A stretch of DNA of 64,000 bases, taken from NCBI GenBank assembly GCA_900541135.1, contig UQIG01000003.1, positions 1 to 64,000 on the forward strand, read 5' to 3'. Both the position numbers and the translations under genes were made by a program. Shown here piece by piece: positions 35,585-44,531 of the stretch. This stretch comes from an uncultured Collinsella sp. (GTDB taxonomy: Bacteria > Actinomycetota > Coriobacteriia > Coriobacteriales > Coriobacteriaceae). The number at the start of each line of letters is the position of its first letter. The first letter of the stretch is position 1. The notes beneath the pieces were generated by a model, which was not told where the DNA came from, did no database searches, and saw nothing but the letters and a program-made list of their open reading frames with translations.

Positions 35585-36047
35585 GCAAAGCTCTAGAGGA
35601 GGTTGAGGGGGAGCTGGGGGCGTCACCCCAGAGTTTCTCGAGGCGGTAGAAGTCGCGGGCTTCGGGAGTGAAAACGTGGACGACAACCGAACCGTAGTCC
35701 ATGAGCATCCAGGTCTTCTGCTCGCGGCCCTCGATGGAGAACGGATGCTCGCCGCAAGCCTCGGCGACCTTCTCCTCGATCTCGTCGACGATAGAATCGA
35801 CCTGGCGGTTGTTGGTACCGGTGGCAAGCACAAAGTAGTCGCATACGTCGGAAAGCTCGGTCAGGTCGAGCACCTGAACGTCCTCGCCCTTCTTGTCGTA
35901 GGCCGCCTGCGCGGCGGCGCGGGCGACATCCTCGGCGGCGACACCGCTCGCGGACAGCGAGGCGGCAGTGCGGTCGGACGTGGCGGCGAAGCTCTTGTGC
36001 TCCACACGTTCAAGAATCTGCTCGTCGGTCATGGTCTCGTCGGCCAT
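35565..36047 (-). CDS. rsfS: Ribosome silencing factor RsfS
   Basis: 160 residues. RsfS binds L14 and blocks subunit joining in poor conditions. The core (AQAAYDKKGEDVQVLDLTEL..., SDVCDYFVLATGTNNRQV, KTWMLMDYGSVVVHVFTPEA, FYRLEKLWGDA) is complete. Two oddities: a ~40-residue Ser/Ala-rich N-terminal extension, and a C-terminal tail after LWGDA of ~17 residues whose end (LLGPGLF) and TAG stop are encoded by REP-like copy R5. ATG 36047 has GAGG upstream. Last gene of obg-nadD-yqeK-rsfS. Confidence 0.94.
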   Translation of the reverse strand: MADETMTDEQILERVEHKSFAATSDRTAASLSASGVAAEDVARAAAQAAYDKKGEDVQVLDLTELSDVCDYFVLATGTNNRQVDSIVDEIEEKVAEACGEHPFSIEGREQKTWMLMDYGSVVVHVFTPEARDFYRLEKLWGDAPSSPSTSSRALLGPGLF

Positions 36048-36074
36048 GGAATACCTCTTTCTAGACAGCCCGAG

Positions 36075-36683
36075 CTAGCGCAGCTGGGCGTAATGGTTGT
36101 AAATCGTAATAGCCGTGGGATAAAGATAGCGCCCGGACTGGATCACATAGACCAGACCCTGCGCAAAACAGGAGAAGAACAACTCGTCAAGCGTCGACTC
36201 CCCCACCATCTTGCGCAGCGCGTGGGCATAATCACCATGGCGGTTAGGCTCGATGGCATCGGCCACAAAGACCACCATATCGAGCGGCGTCATGTCGCAG
36301 GCGCCCACCGTGTGACGGTCGACAGCCTGGAAAACGGCTGGCGATAGCTCGGGAAATAGCTGCGGAAGCTCATAGGCGGCAACCGGGCCATGCAGCAGCG
36401 GCGTCGCGGCCGAAGGAGAGCCGGCAACCTTAATGCCGTAGTGCAACGCGCGGGCCACGAGCTCGTCATCGGAGAGTACCTTATCCCAGTCATGAATCAG
36501 GCCAGCGGCAGCGGCATCAAAGCGGTCAACGCGGTAGACCTCAGCCAGATGAAGCGCGGTCTCAGCAACACCCAGCGAATGCATGTAGCGCTTGCGCTTA
36601 TCCTTCATACGCACATCGAGTAGCTCTTGAATGCGCTTGAGCAGCGCGCGCTCATCGCCCTCAAACTGATCCTCTACCGACAA
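36075..36683 (-). CDS. yqeK: HD-domain Ap4A hydrolase YqeK
   Basis: 202 residues from TTG 36683 (GGGGG six bases upstream). YqeK-type symmetric Ap4A hydrolases carry HSLGVAETALHLAE, the HD motif HDWDK, HGPVAAYELPQL and a final His in AVDRHTVG with FVADAIEPNR. Its operon partners nadD and rsfS are the usual ones. Confidence 0.92.
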   Translation of the reverse strand: MSVEDQFEGDERALLKRIQELLDVRMKDKRKRYMHSLGVAETALHLAEVYRVDRFDAAAAGLIHDWDKVLSDDELVARALHYGIKVAGSPSAATPLLHGPVAAYELPQLFPELSPAVFQAVDRHTVGACDMTPLDMVVFVADAIEPNRHGDYAHALRKMVGESTLDELFFSCFAQGLVYVIQSGRYLYPTAITIYNHYAQLR

Positions 36684-36695
36684 CGTAGACCCCCA

Positions 36696-37373
36696 TCACT
36701 CAAAATCTTCTTGACCCAGATCGGTATACAACCCGCGTTTGCGAATATAGCCGAGCACGGACTCGCTCGTAAGATAGCGCACGCTCATGCCACGGGCAAC
36801 CCGCTTGCGAATGTTGGTCGAGCTAATCGCCAGCGCCGGAATCTGGATATACCGCACGTCAAACGGCAGGCCTGACTCTTTGATTCGCGCGCGAGCAGTA
36901 TCGATATCAAAGCCCGGTCGCGTCGCCGCAATAAACGTGGCAAGCTCGGCGATTCGGTCGGCATCATGCCAGGTCACAATATCGATAATCGCGTCGGCGC
37001 CCGTAATAAAGTAGAGCTTTACCTGAGGCGGGTAAAAGTCGCGAAGGGCATGAAGCGTATCGGCCGTATAGGTCACGCCCGGACGGTCGATCTCGAATCG
37101 GCTCGCCAAAAAAGCCGGATTCGCAGCGGTGGCGAGGACCGTCATGGCATAACGGTCCTCAGCAGGCGTCACCGGTTTGTCGAGCTTAAAGGCGGGAGAG
37201 CCGGCCGGCATAAAGAGCACGGCGTCCAAGTCGAGCGACTCGCGCGCCTGCTCGGCGGTAACCAAGTGCCCGTAATGAATCGGGTCGAAGGTGCCACCCA
37301 TAATGCCAAGCCGAAACTCCTGCCCATCCGTGATAGGCAGCTCAGGCAGACCAATTCCACCGCGCAGCGACAT
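36696..37373 (-). CDS. nadD: Nicotinate-nucleotide adenylyltransferase
   Basis: 225 residues. NadD makes deamido-NAD. Nucleotidyltransferase signature GGTFDPIHYGHLVTAEQA, GSPAFKLDKPVTPAEDRYAM, and the C-terminal ISSTNIRKRVARG. ATG 37373 is three bases after the obg stop. Confidence 0.96.
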   Translation of the reverse strand: MSLRGGIGLPELPITDGQEFRLGIMGGTFDPIHYGHLVTAEQARESLDLDAVLFMPAGSPAFKLDKPVTPAEDRYAMTVLATAANPAFLASRFEIDRPGVTYTADTLHALRDFYPPQVKLYFITGADAIIDIVTWHDADRIAELATFIAATRPGFDIDTARARIKESGLPFDVRYIQIPALAISSTNIRKRVARGMSVRYLTSESVLGYIRKRGLYTDLGQEDFE

Positions 37374-37376
37374 GAC

Positions 37377-38834
37377 TTACTCGCCCTCCGGGGTCTCGAC
37401 ATCATCCGCGACGTCCGCCGCATCGACAACCTCGACGCCCTCGTCCGCAGCATCGGCTACGTCAAAGACCTCAACGCCTTCGTCCCCAAGCTCCTCCTCG
37501 TACTCCGAGAAGTCCTCGGCGCCCTCAAAGTCAAAGGCGCGTTGGCAAATGCGGACCTCGTCGCCCGCACGGCAGCCGGCCTTCTCGAGCGCGTCGTCAA
37601 CACCCATGCGCGCAAACTTATGCTGCAGGTAGATGACGGCCTCCTCGTTTTCCCAGTCGGTCTGGATGACCATGCGCTCGATGGCGCGACCGACCACGCG
37701 GAAGGCGTGGGGCTCTTCTTGAACAATGCGGAAACGCTTCTCACGCTGCAGGCGGCGGCGCTCCCACTCATCGTCGCGTAGGTCGACCGGCTCATCGGAG
37801 ACAGCCAACTCGGCACGCAGCTTAGCCACCTGCTCGCCCACGGCAAGCATCAGCGTGTTGAGGCCAGCGCCCGTCACGGCGGACACAGCAAAGAACATAT
37901 GCCCATCGTCGAGCGCAGCGCGTTTGAGGTCGGCAATCTTGTCAGCCGTGCCCGGCGCGTCGCACTTGTTGGCGACGACGATCTGCGGGCGCTCCGAAAG
38001 CTCGGCGCCATACTGCTCGAGCTCGCGGTTGATGATGCGATAGTCCTCGACCGGATCGCGATCCTCAAAACCGCCCGTCATATCGACGACATGCATGATG
38101 AGTGCCGTGCGCTCGATGTGGCGCAGGAACTGATGACCCAGGCCCTTGCCTTCGCTCGCACCCTCAATGAGGCCGGGGACGTCGGCAACGACATAGGAGT
38201 ACTCGCCGGCACGCACCATACCCAGGTTGGGCACGAGCGTGGTAAACGGATAGTCGGCGATCTTGGGTCGAGCGGCACTCATGCGCGCGATAAGCGAGGA
38301 CTTACCCACCGAGGGGAAGCCAACGAGCGCGGCATCGGCCATGAGCTTCATCTCGAGCTCAATCCAGTGCTCCTCGGCCGGCTCACCAAGCTGGGCAAAC
38401 GCGGGCGCGCGGCGCACCGACGTCACAAAGTGAGTATTACCCAGACCTCCGGCACCACCGGGCGCCACGACAACGCGCTCGCCGTCGTGAACCAAGTCGG
38501 CAATCTCGAACATCGGGGTCTGCGTCTCGGGGTCGAGCTCGCGCACCACGGTGCCCATGGGAACCTTCAAGATAAGGTCCTCGCCGCTCTTTCCGTTGCG
38601 GCGGGCGCCCTGACCGTGCGTTCCGCGCTCGGCACGAAAATGATGCTTAAAGCGGTAATCGATCAGTGAAGACAGCTGAGCATCGGCCTGGATGACGACA
38701 TTGCCGCCACGACCGCCGTCGCCGCCATCGGGGCCACCCTTGGGGACAAAGGCCTCGCGCCTAAACGACATGCATCCGGCACCGCCGTCGCCGCCGCACA
38801 CGTTAATGCGGCTGATATCGGTGAACTGTGACAA
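37377..38834 (-). CDS. obg: GTPase Obg (CgtA)
   Basis: 485 residues from TTG 38834 (GGAGG eight bases upstream). Obg acts in 50S assembly and stress control. Glycine-rich Obg fold (CGGDGGAGCMSFRREAFVPK), G domain with GFPSVGKSSLIARM, DVPGLIEGAS and NKCD, and a C-terminal OCT domain (~350-430). The last ~45 residues are a very acidic Asp/Glu/Val/Ala tail with a repeated VEVxDxAD pattern, longer than usual. It follows rpmA across a terminator-like hairpin. Confidence 0.96.
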   Translation of the reverse strand: MSQFTDISRINVCGGDGGAGCMSFRREAFVPKGGPDGGDGGRGGNVVIQADAQLSSLIDYRFKHHFRAERGTHGQGARRNGKSGEDLILKVPMGTVVRELDPETQTPMFEIADLVHDGERVVVAPGGAGGLGNTHFVTSVRRAPAFAQLGEPAEEHWIELEMKLMADAALVGFPSVGKSSLIARMSAARPKIADYPFTTLVPNLGMVRAGEYSYVVADVPGLIEGASEGKGLGHQFLRHIERTALIMHVVDMTGGFEDRDPVEDYRIINRELEQYGAELSERPQIVVANKCDAPGTADKIADLKRAALDDGHMFFAVSAVTGAGLNTLMLAVGEQVAKLRAELAVSDEPVDLRDDEWERRRLQREKRFRIVQEEPHAFRVVGRAIERMVIQTDWENEEAVIYLQHKFARMGVDDALEKAGCRAGDEVRICQRAFDFEGAEDFSEYEEELGDEGVEVFDVADAADEGVEVVDAADVADDVETPEGE

Positions 38835-38850
38835 CAGAATCGCCTCCTAC

Positions 38851-38893
38851 AAAAAGAGGGAGACCCTTGAATCCTAAAACTCAAGTGCCTCCC
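38851..38893 (-). terminator. Terminator of rplU-rpmA
   Basis: Minus-strand stem of 13 bp with two mismatches (arms 38881-38893 and 38858-38870) followed by TCTTTTTG, 26 bases after rpmA and 17 before the obg TTG. Partial read-through into obg is likely since no separate promoter is seen. Confidence 0.75.
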
Positions 38894-38918
38894 ACATATG
38901 TGCTCTATGAAGGGTGAA

Positions 38919-39176
38919 TTACGCGTTCGCGAGCGGGCGTACGCTGACCCTGTGCTTGATACCCTTGTGGAACTCAACGGTACCGTCGACCAGCGCGAAC
39001 AGCGTGTCGTCCTTGCCACGGCCAACGTTCTCACCCGGGTGGATGTGAGTGCCGTGCTGACGGACGAGAATCGTGCCCGTGGTTACCGTCTGGCCGGCAT
39101 AGCGCTTCGTGCCAAGGCGCTGACCGCGGGAGTCACGGCCATTACGGGAGGAACCGAGTCCTTTTTTGTGTGCCAT
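38919..39176 (-). CDS. rpmA: 50S ribosomal protein L27
   Basis: 85 residues, MAHKKGLGSSRNGRDSRGQR at the N-terminus, which reaches the peptidyl-transferase centre. There is no Firmicutes-type cleavable N-terminal extension and no prp protease gene between rplU and rpmA, so it is made in mature form. Confidence 0.98.
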   Translation of the reverse strand: MAHKKGLGSSRNGRDSRGQRLGTKRYAGQTVTTGTILVRQHGTHIHPGENVGRGKDDTLFALVDGTVEFHKGIKHRVSVRPLANA

Positions 39177-39209
39177 TGTGTATACCTACTCTTTCGTTAC
39201 GAGTGTAAT

Positions 39210-39584
39210 CTACTCGGCGACGGGAGCCTCGGCAACAGCCTCGGCCTCTGCCTTGACAGCCTTCTTGGCGCGGGACGTAGCCTGGACCTTCACGATCTTC
39301 AGCTTGGTGAGCTGCTGACGGTGACCCTTCAGACGACGATAGCGCTTACGCTTGTGGAACTTGAAGACCAGCTGCTTCTCGCCCTTGAACTGCTCAACGA
39401 TCTGAGCGGTAACCTTGGCCTTGGCCAGCTTGTCGGGATCGGTGACGATCTTCTTACCATCGTTGAGGAAGATGACCGGCAGGGTGACCTTGTCGCCCTC
39501 ATTGCCCTCGATCTTCTCGACGGTGATGACATCGTCGGTGGCGACCTTGTACTGCTTGCCGCCCGTGTTAACGATTGCGTACAT
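39210..39584 (-). CDS. rplU: 50S ribosomal protein L21
   Basis: 124 residues from ATG 39584 (MYAIVNTGGKQYKV). KFHKRKRYRRLKGHRQQLTK is the conserved basic C-terminal region; an Ala/Glu-rich tail follows. Leads the rplU-rpmA pair. Confidence 0.97.
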   Translation of the reverse strand: MYAIVNTGGKQYKVATDDVITVEKIEGNEGDKVTLPVIFLNDGKKIVTDPDKLAKAKVTAQIVEQFKGEKQLVFKFHKRKRYRRLKGHRQQLTKLKIVKVQATSRAKKAVKAEAEAVAEAPVAE

Positions 39585-39651
39585 GTTTACTTGCCCTTCA
39601 TGCATCAGTTAGTGCAACAGCCGAATATAGTAGCAGGCGATAATACCCCCG

Positions 39652-40464
39652 TCAACGAGTATGTGGAGCAAATCCACAAGTTCGCACAGGTATGGGGCTG
39701 ACGAGTCGGCCCTCGTCGTCCTCGCATGCTTGATTCTGACGCTCGACATCGTAGGAGCAGATAGTCACGAGGTCTTGCATACCGGTGGAAACAATAGGTG
39801 CATCGACGCCCGGGGTCAAGCCCTGCAACAAAACATCAGCAGCAGAAAGCAAAATCTCCGGACGCATGGAGCCCTCGTTGTCGGCATGGGTGTCGAGCAT
39901 GAGCACCAGATGGTCCGGACGCTCCCCCTCCGTGAGCTCATAGCCCACCAGTGTGTGGTCAAGGTCTAAGCGCTTGCTCTTCTTACCGCGTGCATAGTCG
40001 ATGCCATGGCCTGCACGCAACGTGTCGATCGCGACGCGTACTTCATCGGCGCTCACGGGCGCCTCGGGGTCCAGGTGCAAGTCGATGCGGTACGACAGAC
40101 GCGTAAGCTGAGCCGTGAGCGCCGGCGTGCGCACGTCGATGTAGGCGGCCTCGATAGGCGCCAGATCGGCAGGCGATGCAGCGGCCAGGCGCTCAAAGGC
40201 CTCGTCGAGAGCGACGAACTCGGTCATAAACAGGTCATACCACTCGCAGGTCGACGACGTGCCCACGGGCAGCGCCGACGAAAAGCCCACACGCATATGC
40301 GGCGAGAAACCCTGCGTCACGGCATAGGGCAGCCCCGCACGGCGCACGATGCGCTCAATGGTATGGATTAGTTCCAGATGGCCCAGGTACTTAAGGCGAT
40401 CACGCTTGCCGTAGCGAACGCGCAGCCTAAAGAGCGTGGGATTGTCGGTCAAGCGCTCACTCAT
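39652..40464 (-). CDS. TIGR03936/DUF2344 radical-SAM-linked protein
   Basis: 270 residues. Begins LFRLRVRYGKRDRLKYLGHL and contains LPYAVTQGFSPHMRVGFSSALPVG, the family hallmark (quoted in part as TQGFSPHMRVGFSS). This family has no iron-sulfur motif and is always next to, or fused to, a B12-type radical SAM protein, here overlapping it by four bases. A role in RNA modification or ribosome maturation has been suggested for such pairs but is not established. Upstream of rplU in this order in many Gram-positives. Confidence 0.9.
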   Translation of the reverse strand: MSERLTDNPTLFRLRVRYGKRDRLKYLGHLELIHTIERIVRRAGLPYAVTQGFSPHMRVGFSSALPVGTSSTCEWYDLFMTEFVALDEAFERLAAASPADLAPIEAAYIDVRTPALTAQLTRLSYRIDLHLDPEAPVSADEVRVAIDTLRAGHGIDYARGKKSKRLDLDHTLVGYELTEGERPDHLVLMLDTHADNEGSMRPEILLSAADVLLQGLTPGVDAPIVSTGMQDLVTICSYDVERQNQACEDDEGRLVSPIPVRTCGFAPHTR

Positions 40465-42338
40465 GCGCGATCACCCATCAATACGTTCTTGGCGTGGAGC
40501 GTGGGACAGATTCCGCAGCCGGTGCACGACGTGCGGGTGCAGTCGGGCGTCGTGACGCCCTCGAGCGAACGGCGGTACTCGCGCTCGAGGAAGCCGCGCG
40601 TGCAGCCGGGGCTCACGTGCTCCCACGGCAGGCGCCAGTCCAGCTCATAAGGCAGGTGCACCAGCTCGTTGAGGTCGATGCCGTTTTTGGCAGCGGCCTC
40701 CTTCCAGTTGTCGAGCGAGAAGTGCTCCACCCAGGCGTCGAAGCGCGAGCCCGCACGCCAGGCATCGATGATGACCGGCGTCATATCGCGACCGGCACGG
40801 GAGAGCGCGGCCTCGATGAGCGAGGTCTCGGCATCGTGGTAATGCACGCGGACGGCACGGTTGCGAACGCTCGTGATAAGCAGCTTCTGGCGACGCTTGA
40901 CGTCGTCGTAGTCGAGCTGCGGGCACCACTGGAACGGCGTAGCAGCCTTGGGGATAAAGACCGAAACCGAGATAGACACCGAGATAGACCCGCGGCGCGC
41001 CTTGGGCACCACGGAACGGCCAAGCTCCAGCACGTGATCGGCCAGGTTGGCGATAGCCACGATGTCCTCATCGCGCTCGCCGGGAAGGCCCATCATGAAG
41101 TAGAGCTTCATGCGGTTCCAGCCGGCCTCGAAGGCTGCCTTGGCCGCACGGTCCAAGTCCTCCTCGGTCACGTTCTTGTTGATGATGTCGCGCATACGCT
41201 GGCTGCCCGCCTCGGGCGCGAACGTCAGGCCGCCCTTCTTTTCGCCAGCGACCGACTCGGCCATATCCACGCCAAACGAATCCAGGCGCTGCGACGGAAT
41301 AGACACGCGAATACCCGTATCCTCCAGGCGACGGTTGAGCCTGCCGAGCACGTCGCGAATGCAGGAGTGGTCGGTCGTCGAAAGCGAGGTAAGCGACACC
41401 TCGTCATAGCCAGTCTTTTCCAAGCCCTGGATTACCGATGACACGATCTGGTCGGCCGAGCGCTCACGCACCGGGCGATACGTCATGCCGGCCTGGCAAA
41501 AACGACAGCCGCGGGCGCAGCCACGCAGGATCTCGATAGACAGGCGATCGTGGACGAGCTGCGCATACGGCACGCACGACTGGGAAAGCGGATTGGTGGC
41601 ACCAAAGTCCTCGACGACGCGCTTGTAGACTACCGGCGGGACGTCCTTGCCCTCGCGCGGCACGGTGTAGCCATGCGGCGAGCAGGGCTCGTCATGACGC
41701 ACCTCATACAGGGACGGCACATAGGTACCGGCGACCGTCGCGAGCTGCTCGACAATCTGAGCGCGCGAGATACCTTCGTCGCGCAAGCGGCGATGCAGCT
41801 GGCAGATCTCGAGCAGCGACTCCTCGCCCTCGCCAATGAGAATGGCATCGAAAAAGGCCGCGTACGGCTCGGGGTTATACACCGAGGGACCACCGGCGAC
41901 GATGATGGGATCGTCCTCGGTACGGTCGGCAGCCAACAGCGGAATGCCGGCGAGATCGAGCGCTTCGAGGAAGTTCGTCACAGCCATCTCGTGCGGTACG
42001 TGCATGCCGACGATGTCAAACGAGGCCACGGGCGCTGCACCCTCGAGCGACAGCAGCGGAATCCCCGCCTCGCGCATGGCATCGCCCATATCGGGCCACG
42101 GCACGTAGCCGCGCTCGCAGGAGATACCCTCGGCCTGATTTAGGATGTTGTAGAGAATGGCGATGCCCTGGTTGGGCAGACCGACCTCATACACGTCCGG
42201 ATAGATCATGCAGCAGCGATAGTCGGCATCGGCCTTTGAGAGCGTGCCCCACTCGTGGTCGATATAGCGACTCGGCTTTTCGACCTTGGCGAGCAACGGC
42301 TCGATCAGATGAAAACAGTCTTGGTATGGAACGCGCAA
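40461..42338 (-). CDS. TIGR03960 B12-binding-domain radical SAM protein
   Basis: 625 residues from TTG 42338 (AGGGG six bases upstream). N-terminal cobalamin-binding-like Rossmann region (~30-200), then a radical SAM core with C-x3-C-x2-C at Cys274, Cys278, Cys281 (RGCARGCRFCQAGM), and a C-terminal cysteine cluster CTRTSCTGCGICP that could bind a second cluster. Its substrate is unknown. Overlap with the DUF2344 gene implies a complex. Confidence 0.92.
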   Translation of the reverse strand: MRVPYQDCFHLIEPLLAKVEKPSRYIDHEWGTLSKADADYRCCMIYPDVYEVGLPNQGIAILYNILNQAEGISCERGYVPWPDMGDAMREAGIPLLSLEGAAPVASFDIVGMHVPHEMAVTNFLEALDLAGIPLLAADRTEDDPIIVAGGPSVYNPEPYAAFFDAILIGEGEESLLEICQLHRRLRDEGISRAQIVEQLATVAGTYVPSLYEVRHDEPCSPHGYTVPREGKDVPPVVYKRVVEDFGATNPLSQSCVPYAQLVHDRLSIEILRGCARGCRFCQAGMTYRPVRERSADQIVSSVIQGLEKTGYDEVSLTSLSTTDHSCIRDVLGRLNRRLEDTGIRVSIPSQRLDSFGVDMAESVAGEKKGGLTFAPEAGSQRMRDIINKNVTEEDLDRAAKAAFEAGWNRMKLYFMMGLPGERDEDIVAIANLADHVLELGRSVVPKARRGSISVSISVSVFIPKAATPFQWCPQLDYDDVKRRQKLLITSVRNRAVRVHYHDAETSLIEAALSRAGRDMTPVIIDAWRAGSRFDAWVEHFSLDNWKEAAAKNGIDLNELVHLPYELDWRLPWEHVSPGCTRGFLEREYRRSLEGVTTPDCTRTSCTGCGICPTLHAKNVLMGDRA

Positions 42339-42347
42339 AAGAAACCC

Positions 42348-43277
42348 CTAAGCAGCGAGATCGGATGCATCCTCGAAAGGACTCATAGGACGGGTGGCAC
42401 CGGCGACCGTGGTCACCAGGTCGCGAACGCGCGAGAACGTGGCGGCAGCGACCTCGTTGGCACGGCTGTAGTCCACATCGCGTTCGTAGAGCGACACGAG
42501 CGCGCGGCCCATGCCATAGGTACCCGCGGCGGCGGTAAGCGCCTTAACGACAAAGCCGATGTGCGGCGTCTGCTTCACCAATGCGCGGGTGACGGCGCGA
42601 ATCACCAGACCGCCGGCGAGCACGCCTGCGACCTCGTAGCCGCGCTCAGGCTTAATGCCGCGTCCAAAGATGGCCGCGAGCTCAAAGAGCATGCCCACCT
42701 GCGCCAGCGCCATAACGGGATAATCGGCGCCCGGCAAAAACACCAGCGCGCCGGTCGCCATATTGGTGAGCGCACACGAGGTGATGATACGATTGGCCGC
42801 CGCGATGCGCATGAAGGCAAAGTTGGCGGCAAAAGCCGTCTCCTTGTCCGTACGATCGAGAATCCAGCGGGCAAGCGTCTCGAGCAGATAGGTCTTGTCG
42901 GTCGCCGCCACCACGCCAAGCATGGGCGTGGACTCCTCAATAAACGGCACCTCCACAGCAGACTCGGCAAGCACGCACACGGGCGCGCCGGCGATCACGA
43001 GCTCCTGCACGGCACTCTCCAGGCGGTCGGAGCCGCACGAGAGGACCAACACCACGTCGGTATCGGCCTTGGGAACGATACGGTCCTCCCCCAGGCGATC
43101 AACACGCACAATGCCCGAAGTCGTCTGCGGCACAAAGGCATCGCGCACCGTCTCGACCAAAAAGCGAGACGCAGTCGAATCAAGGTAAACCGAGACACGC
43201 ACCGGTGTATCGGAATCCTTCTTAACAGACGCGCCCATCTTAAAAGCGCTGGTCAACTTATCTACGGGAATCTTCAT
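42348..43277 (-). CDS. DUF697-like membrane-associated protein, function unknown
   Basis: 309 residues. The N-terminal half (~1-140) looks like a degenerate GTPase/Rossmann region (VRVSVYLDSTASRFLV, VVLVLSCGSDRLESAV) but has no P-loop or NKxD. The C-terminal half has several hydrophobic helices (TSCALTNMATGALVFLPGAD, MALAQVGMLFELAAIFG) like DUF697/YcjF tails. It lies nine bases before the radical SAM gene and 18 after rodA, so it is probably in the rod-shape transcript. Best guess: a small membrane adaptor; unproven. Confidence 0.7.
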   Translation of the reverse strand: MKIPVDKLTSAFKMGASVKKDSDTPVRVSVYLDSTASRFLVETVRDAFVPQTTSGIVRVDRLGEDRIVPKADTDVVLVLSCGSDRLESAVQELVIAGAPVCVLAESAVEVPFIEESTPMLGVVAATDKTYLLETLARWILDRTDKETAFAANFAFMRIAAANRIITSCALTNMATGALVFLPGADYPVMALAQVGMLFELAAIFGRGIKPERGYEVAGVLAGGLVIRAVTRALVKQTPHIGFVVKALTAAAGTYGMGRALVSLYERDVDYSRANEVAAATFSRVRDLVTTVAGATRPMSPFEDASDLAA

Positions 43278-43295
43278 GGCAAACCCCTCCAGCGG

Positions 43296-44522
43296 TTACG
43301 CGGCGCCCGAACGATGCCGCCATATGGATTGTACGATACCCACCGTCAGCAACTGAATCATCATCGACGACGAACCAAAACTAATAAACGGCAGCGGAAT
43401 ACCGGTAATCGGCATCATGCCAATGCACATGCCGATGTTCTCGAAGGTCTGGAACGCCCACATGCCGACGATACCCACGCACGATAGGCGCAAGAACAGT
43501 GACTCGCACTTAAAGGCAACGCGGATCGTCGAGAAGATCAGCAGCACGTAGAGGCACAGAAGTAAAAAGGAACCGCAGAAGCCGAACGTCTCGGACAGGA
43601 AGGCGAAGACGAAGTCGGTGTGGAACTCGGGTAGAAAGCCGCCGGCCGACTGCGTCGCGTGGCCCAGCCCCTTACCAAAGAAGCCACCCGAGCCGACGGC
43701 AATGAGCGACTGCTGCAGGTTGTAGGCATCATCCGAATTGGCATTGTCGGGGTCGATGAAGACCGTTAGACGGTTCATCTGATACTGCTTGATAAGCACG
43801 TCGTGGCCAAGGAGCGAATCAAAGACCGAGTCGAGCGCCAAGATGAGCGCAATCAAACCAACCAGCAGAGCCAAGGTCGACAGCACCCATTCGCGGCGTG
43901 CACCGCTCATGCAGATGACGATGGCACCCGAGACCAGCACGACCAGGCCCGAGCCCAGGTCGCCCATGGCGACGACGGCCAAAAACGGGATAGACAGCAT
44001 ACCGCAGAGCTTGACGTAATCGCGAACGGTATCGATGCGGCCGTTGTATTGCGAGCCAAGCGTGGCGATAAAGAAGATGGTGATGAGCTTGGCGAGCTCA
44101 ACGGGCTGGAAGGTCAGGCCGATACCGGGGATCTTGATCCAGCCCGTCATGCCCAGACCGCCTGTATAGGACAGGCCCGGAATCTTGGGCGAGAAGATCA
44201 CAATAAGGTCAATGACGAGCAACGCCGTCGAGAAATTGGAAATGCCACGCAGGTCGGTGCGCCAGACGAGCACCGCCAGCACCGCGCCAATGCCAATACC
44301 CAGCAGGTGGCGCGAGAACGAGGCATCGGCCTTAAACTGCGAGGCCGACCAAATAATGATGGCGCCATAGGCAACGAGCGCGACGGTAGCCAGCAGCACA
44401 CCGATGTGGACCTTCTGGCGGAACGTGCCGCGCGAGGCCGAGAGCTGCTTGTTGACGCGGTCCAGGCTGCTGCGGGAGCCGGTCTTGGTTGAGCGGAACA
44501 GGTCCGCCGGCGAAAAGTCCAT
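43296..44522 (-). CDS. rodA: Rod-shape SEDS glycosyltransferase RodA
   Basis: 408 residues, about ten membrane helices. RodA polymerises peptidoglycan with PBP2 during elongation. The FtsW/RodA/SpoVE segments are present: GLGMTGWIKIPGIGLTFQPVE with the catalytic-region WIKIPG, VAMGDLGSGLVV, and near the C-terminus QTFENIGMCIGMMPITGIPLP. A ~37-residue cytosolic N-terminal extension precedes the first helix. Eight bases after PBP2. Confidence 0.96.
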   Translation of the reverse strand: MDFSPADLFRSTKTGSRSSLDRVNKQLSASRGTFRQKVHIGVLLATVALVAYGAIIIWSASQFKADASFSRHLLGIGIGAVLAVLVWRTDLRGISNFSTALLVIDLIVIFSPKIPGLSYTGGLGMTGWIKIPGIGLTFQPVELAKLITIFFIATLGSQYNGRIDTVRDYVKLCGMLSIPFLAVVAMGDLGSGLVVLVSGAIVICMSGARREWVLSTLALLVGLIALILALDSVFDSLLGHDVLIKQYQMNRLTVFIDPDNANSDDAYNLQQSLIAVGSGGFFGKGLGHATQSAGGFLPEFHTDFVFAFLSETFGFCGSFLLLCLYVLLIFSTIRVAFKCESLFLRLSCVGIVGMWAFQTFENIGMCIGMMPITGIPLPFISFGSSSMMIQLLTVGIVQSIWRHRSGAA

Positions 44523-44531
44523 CGCAACCTC

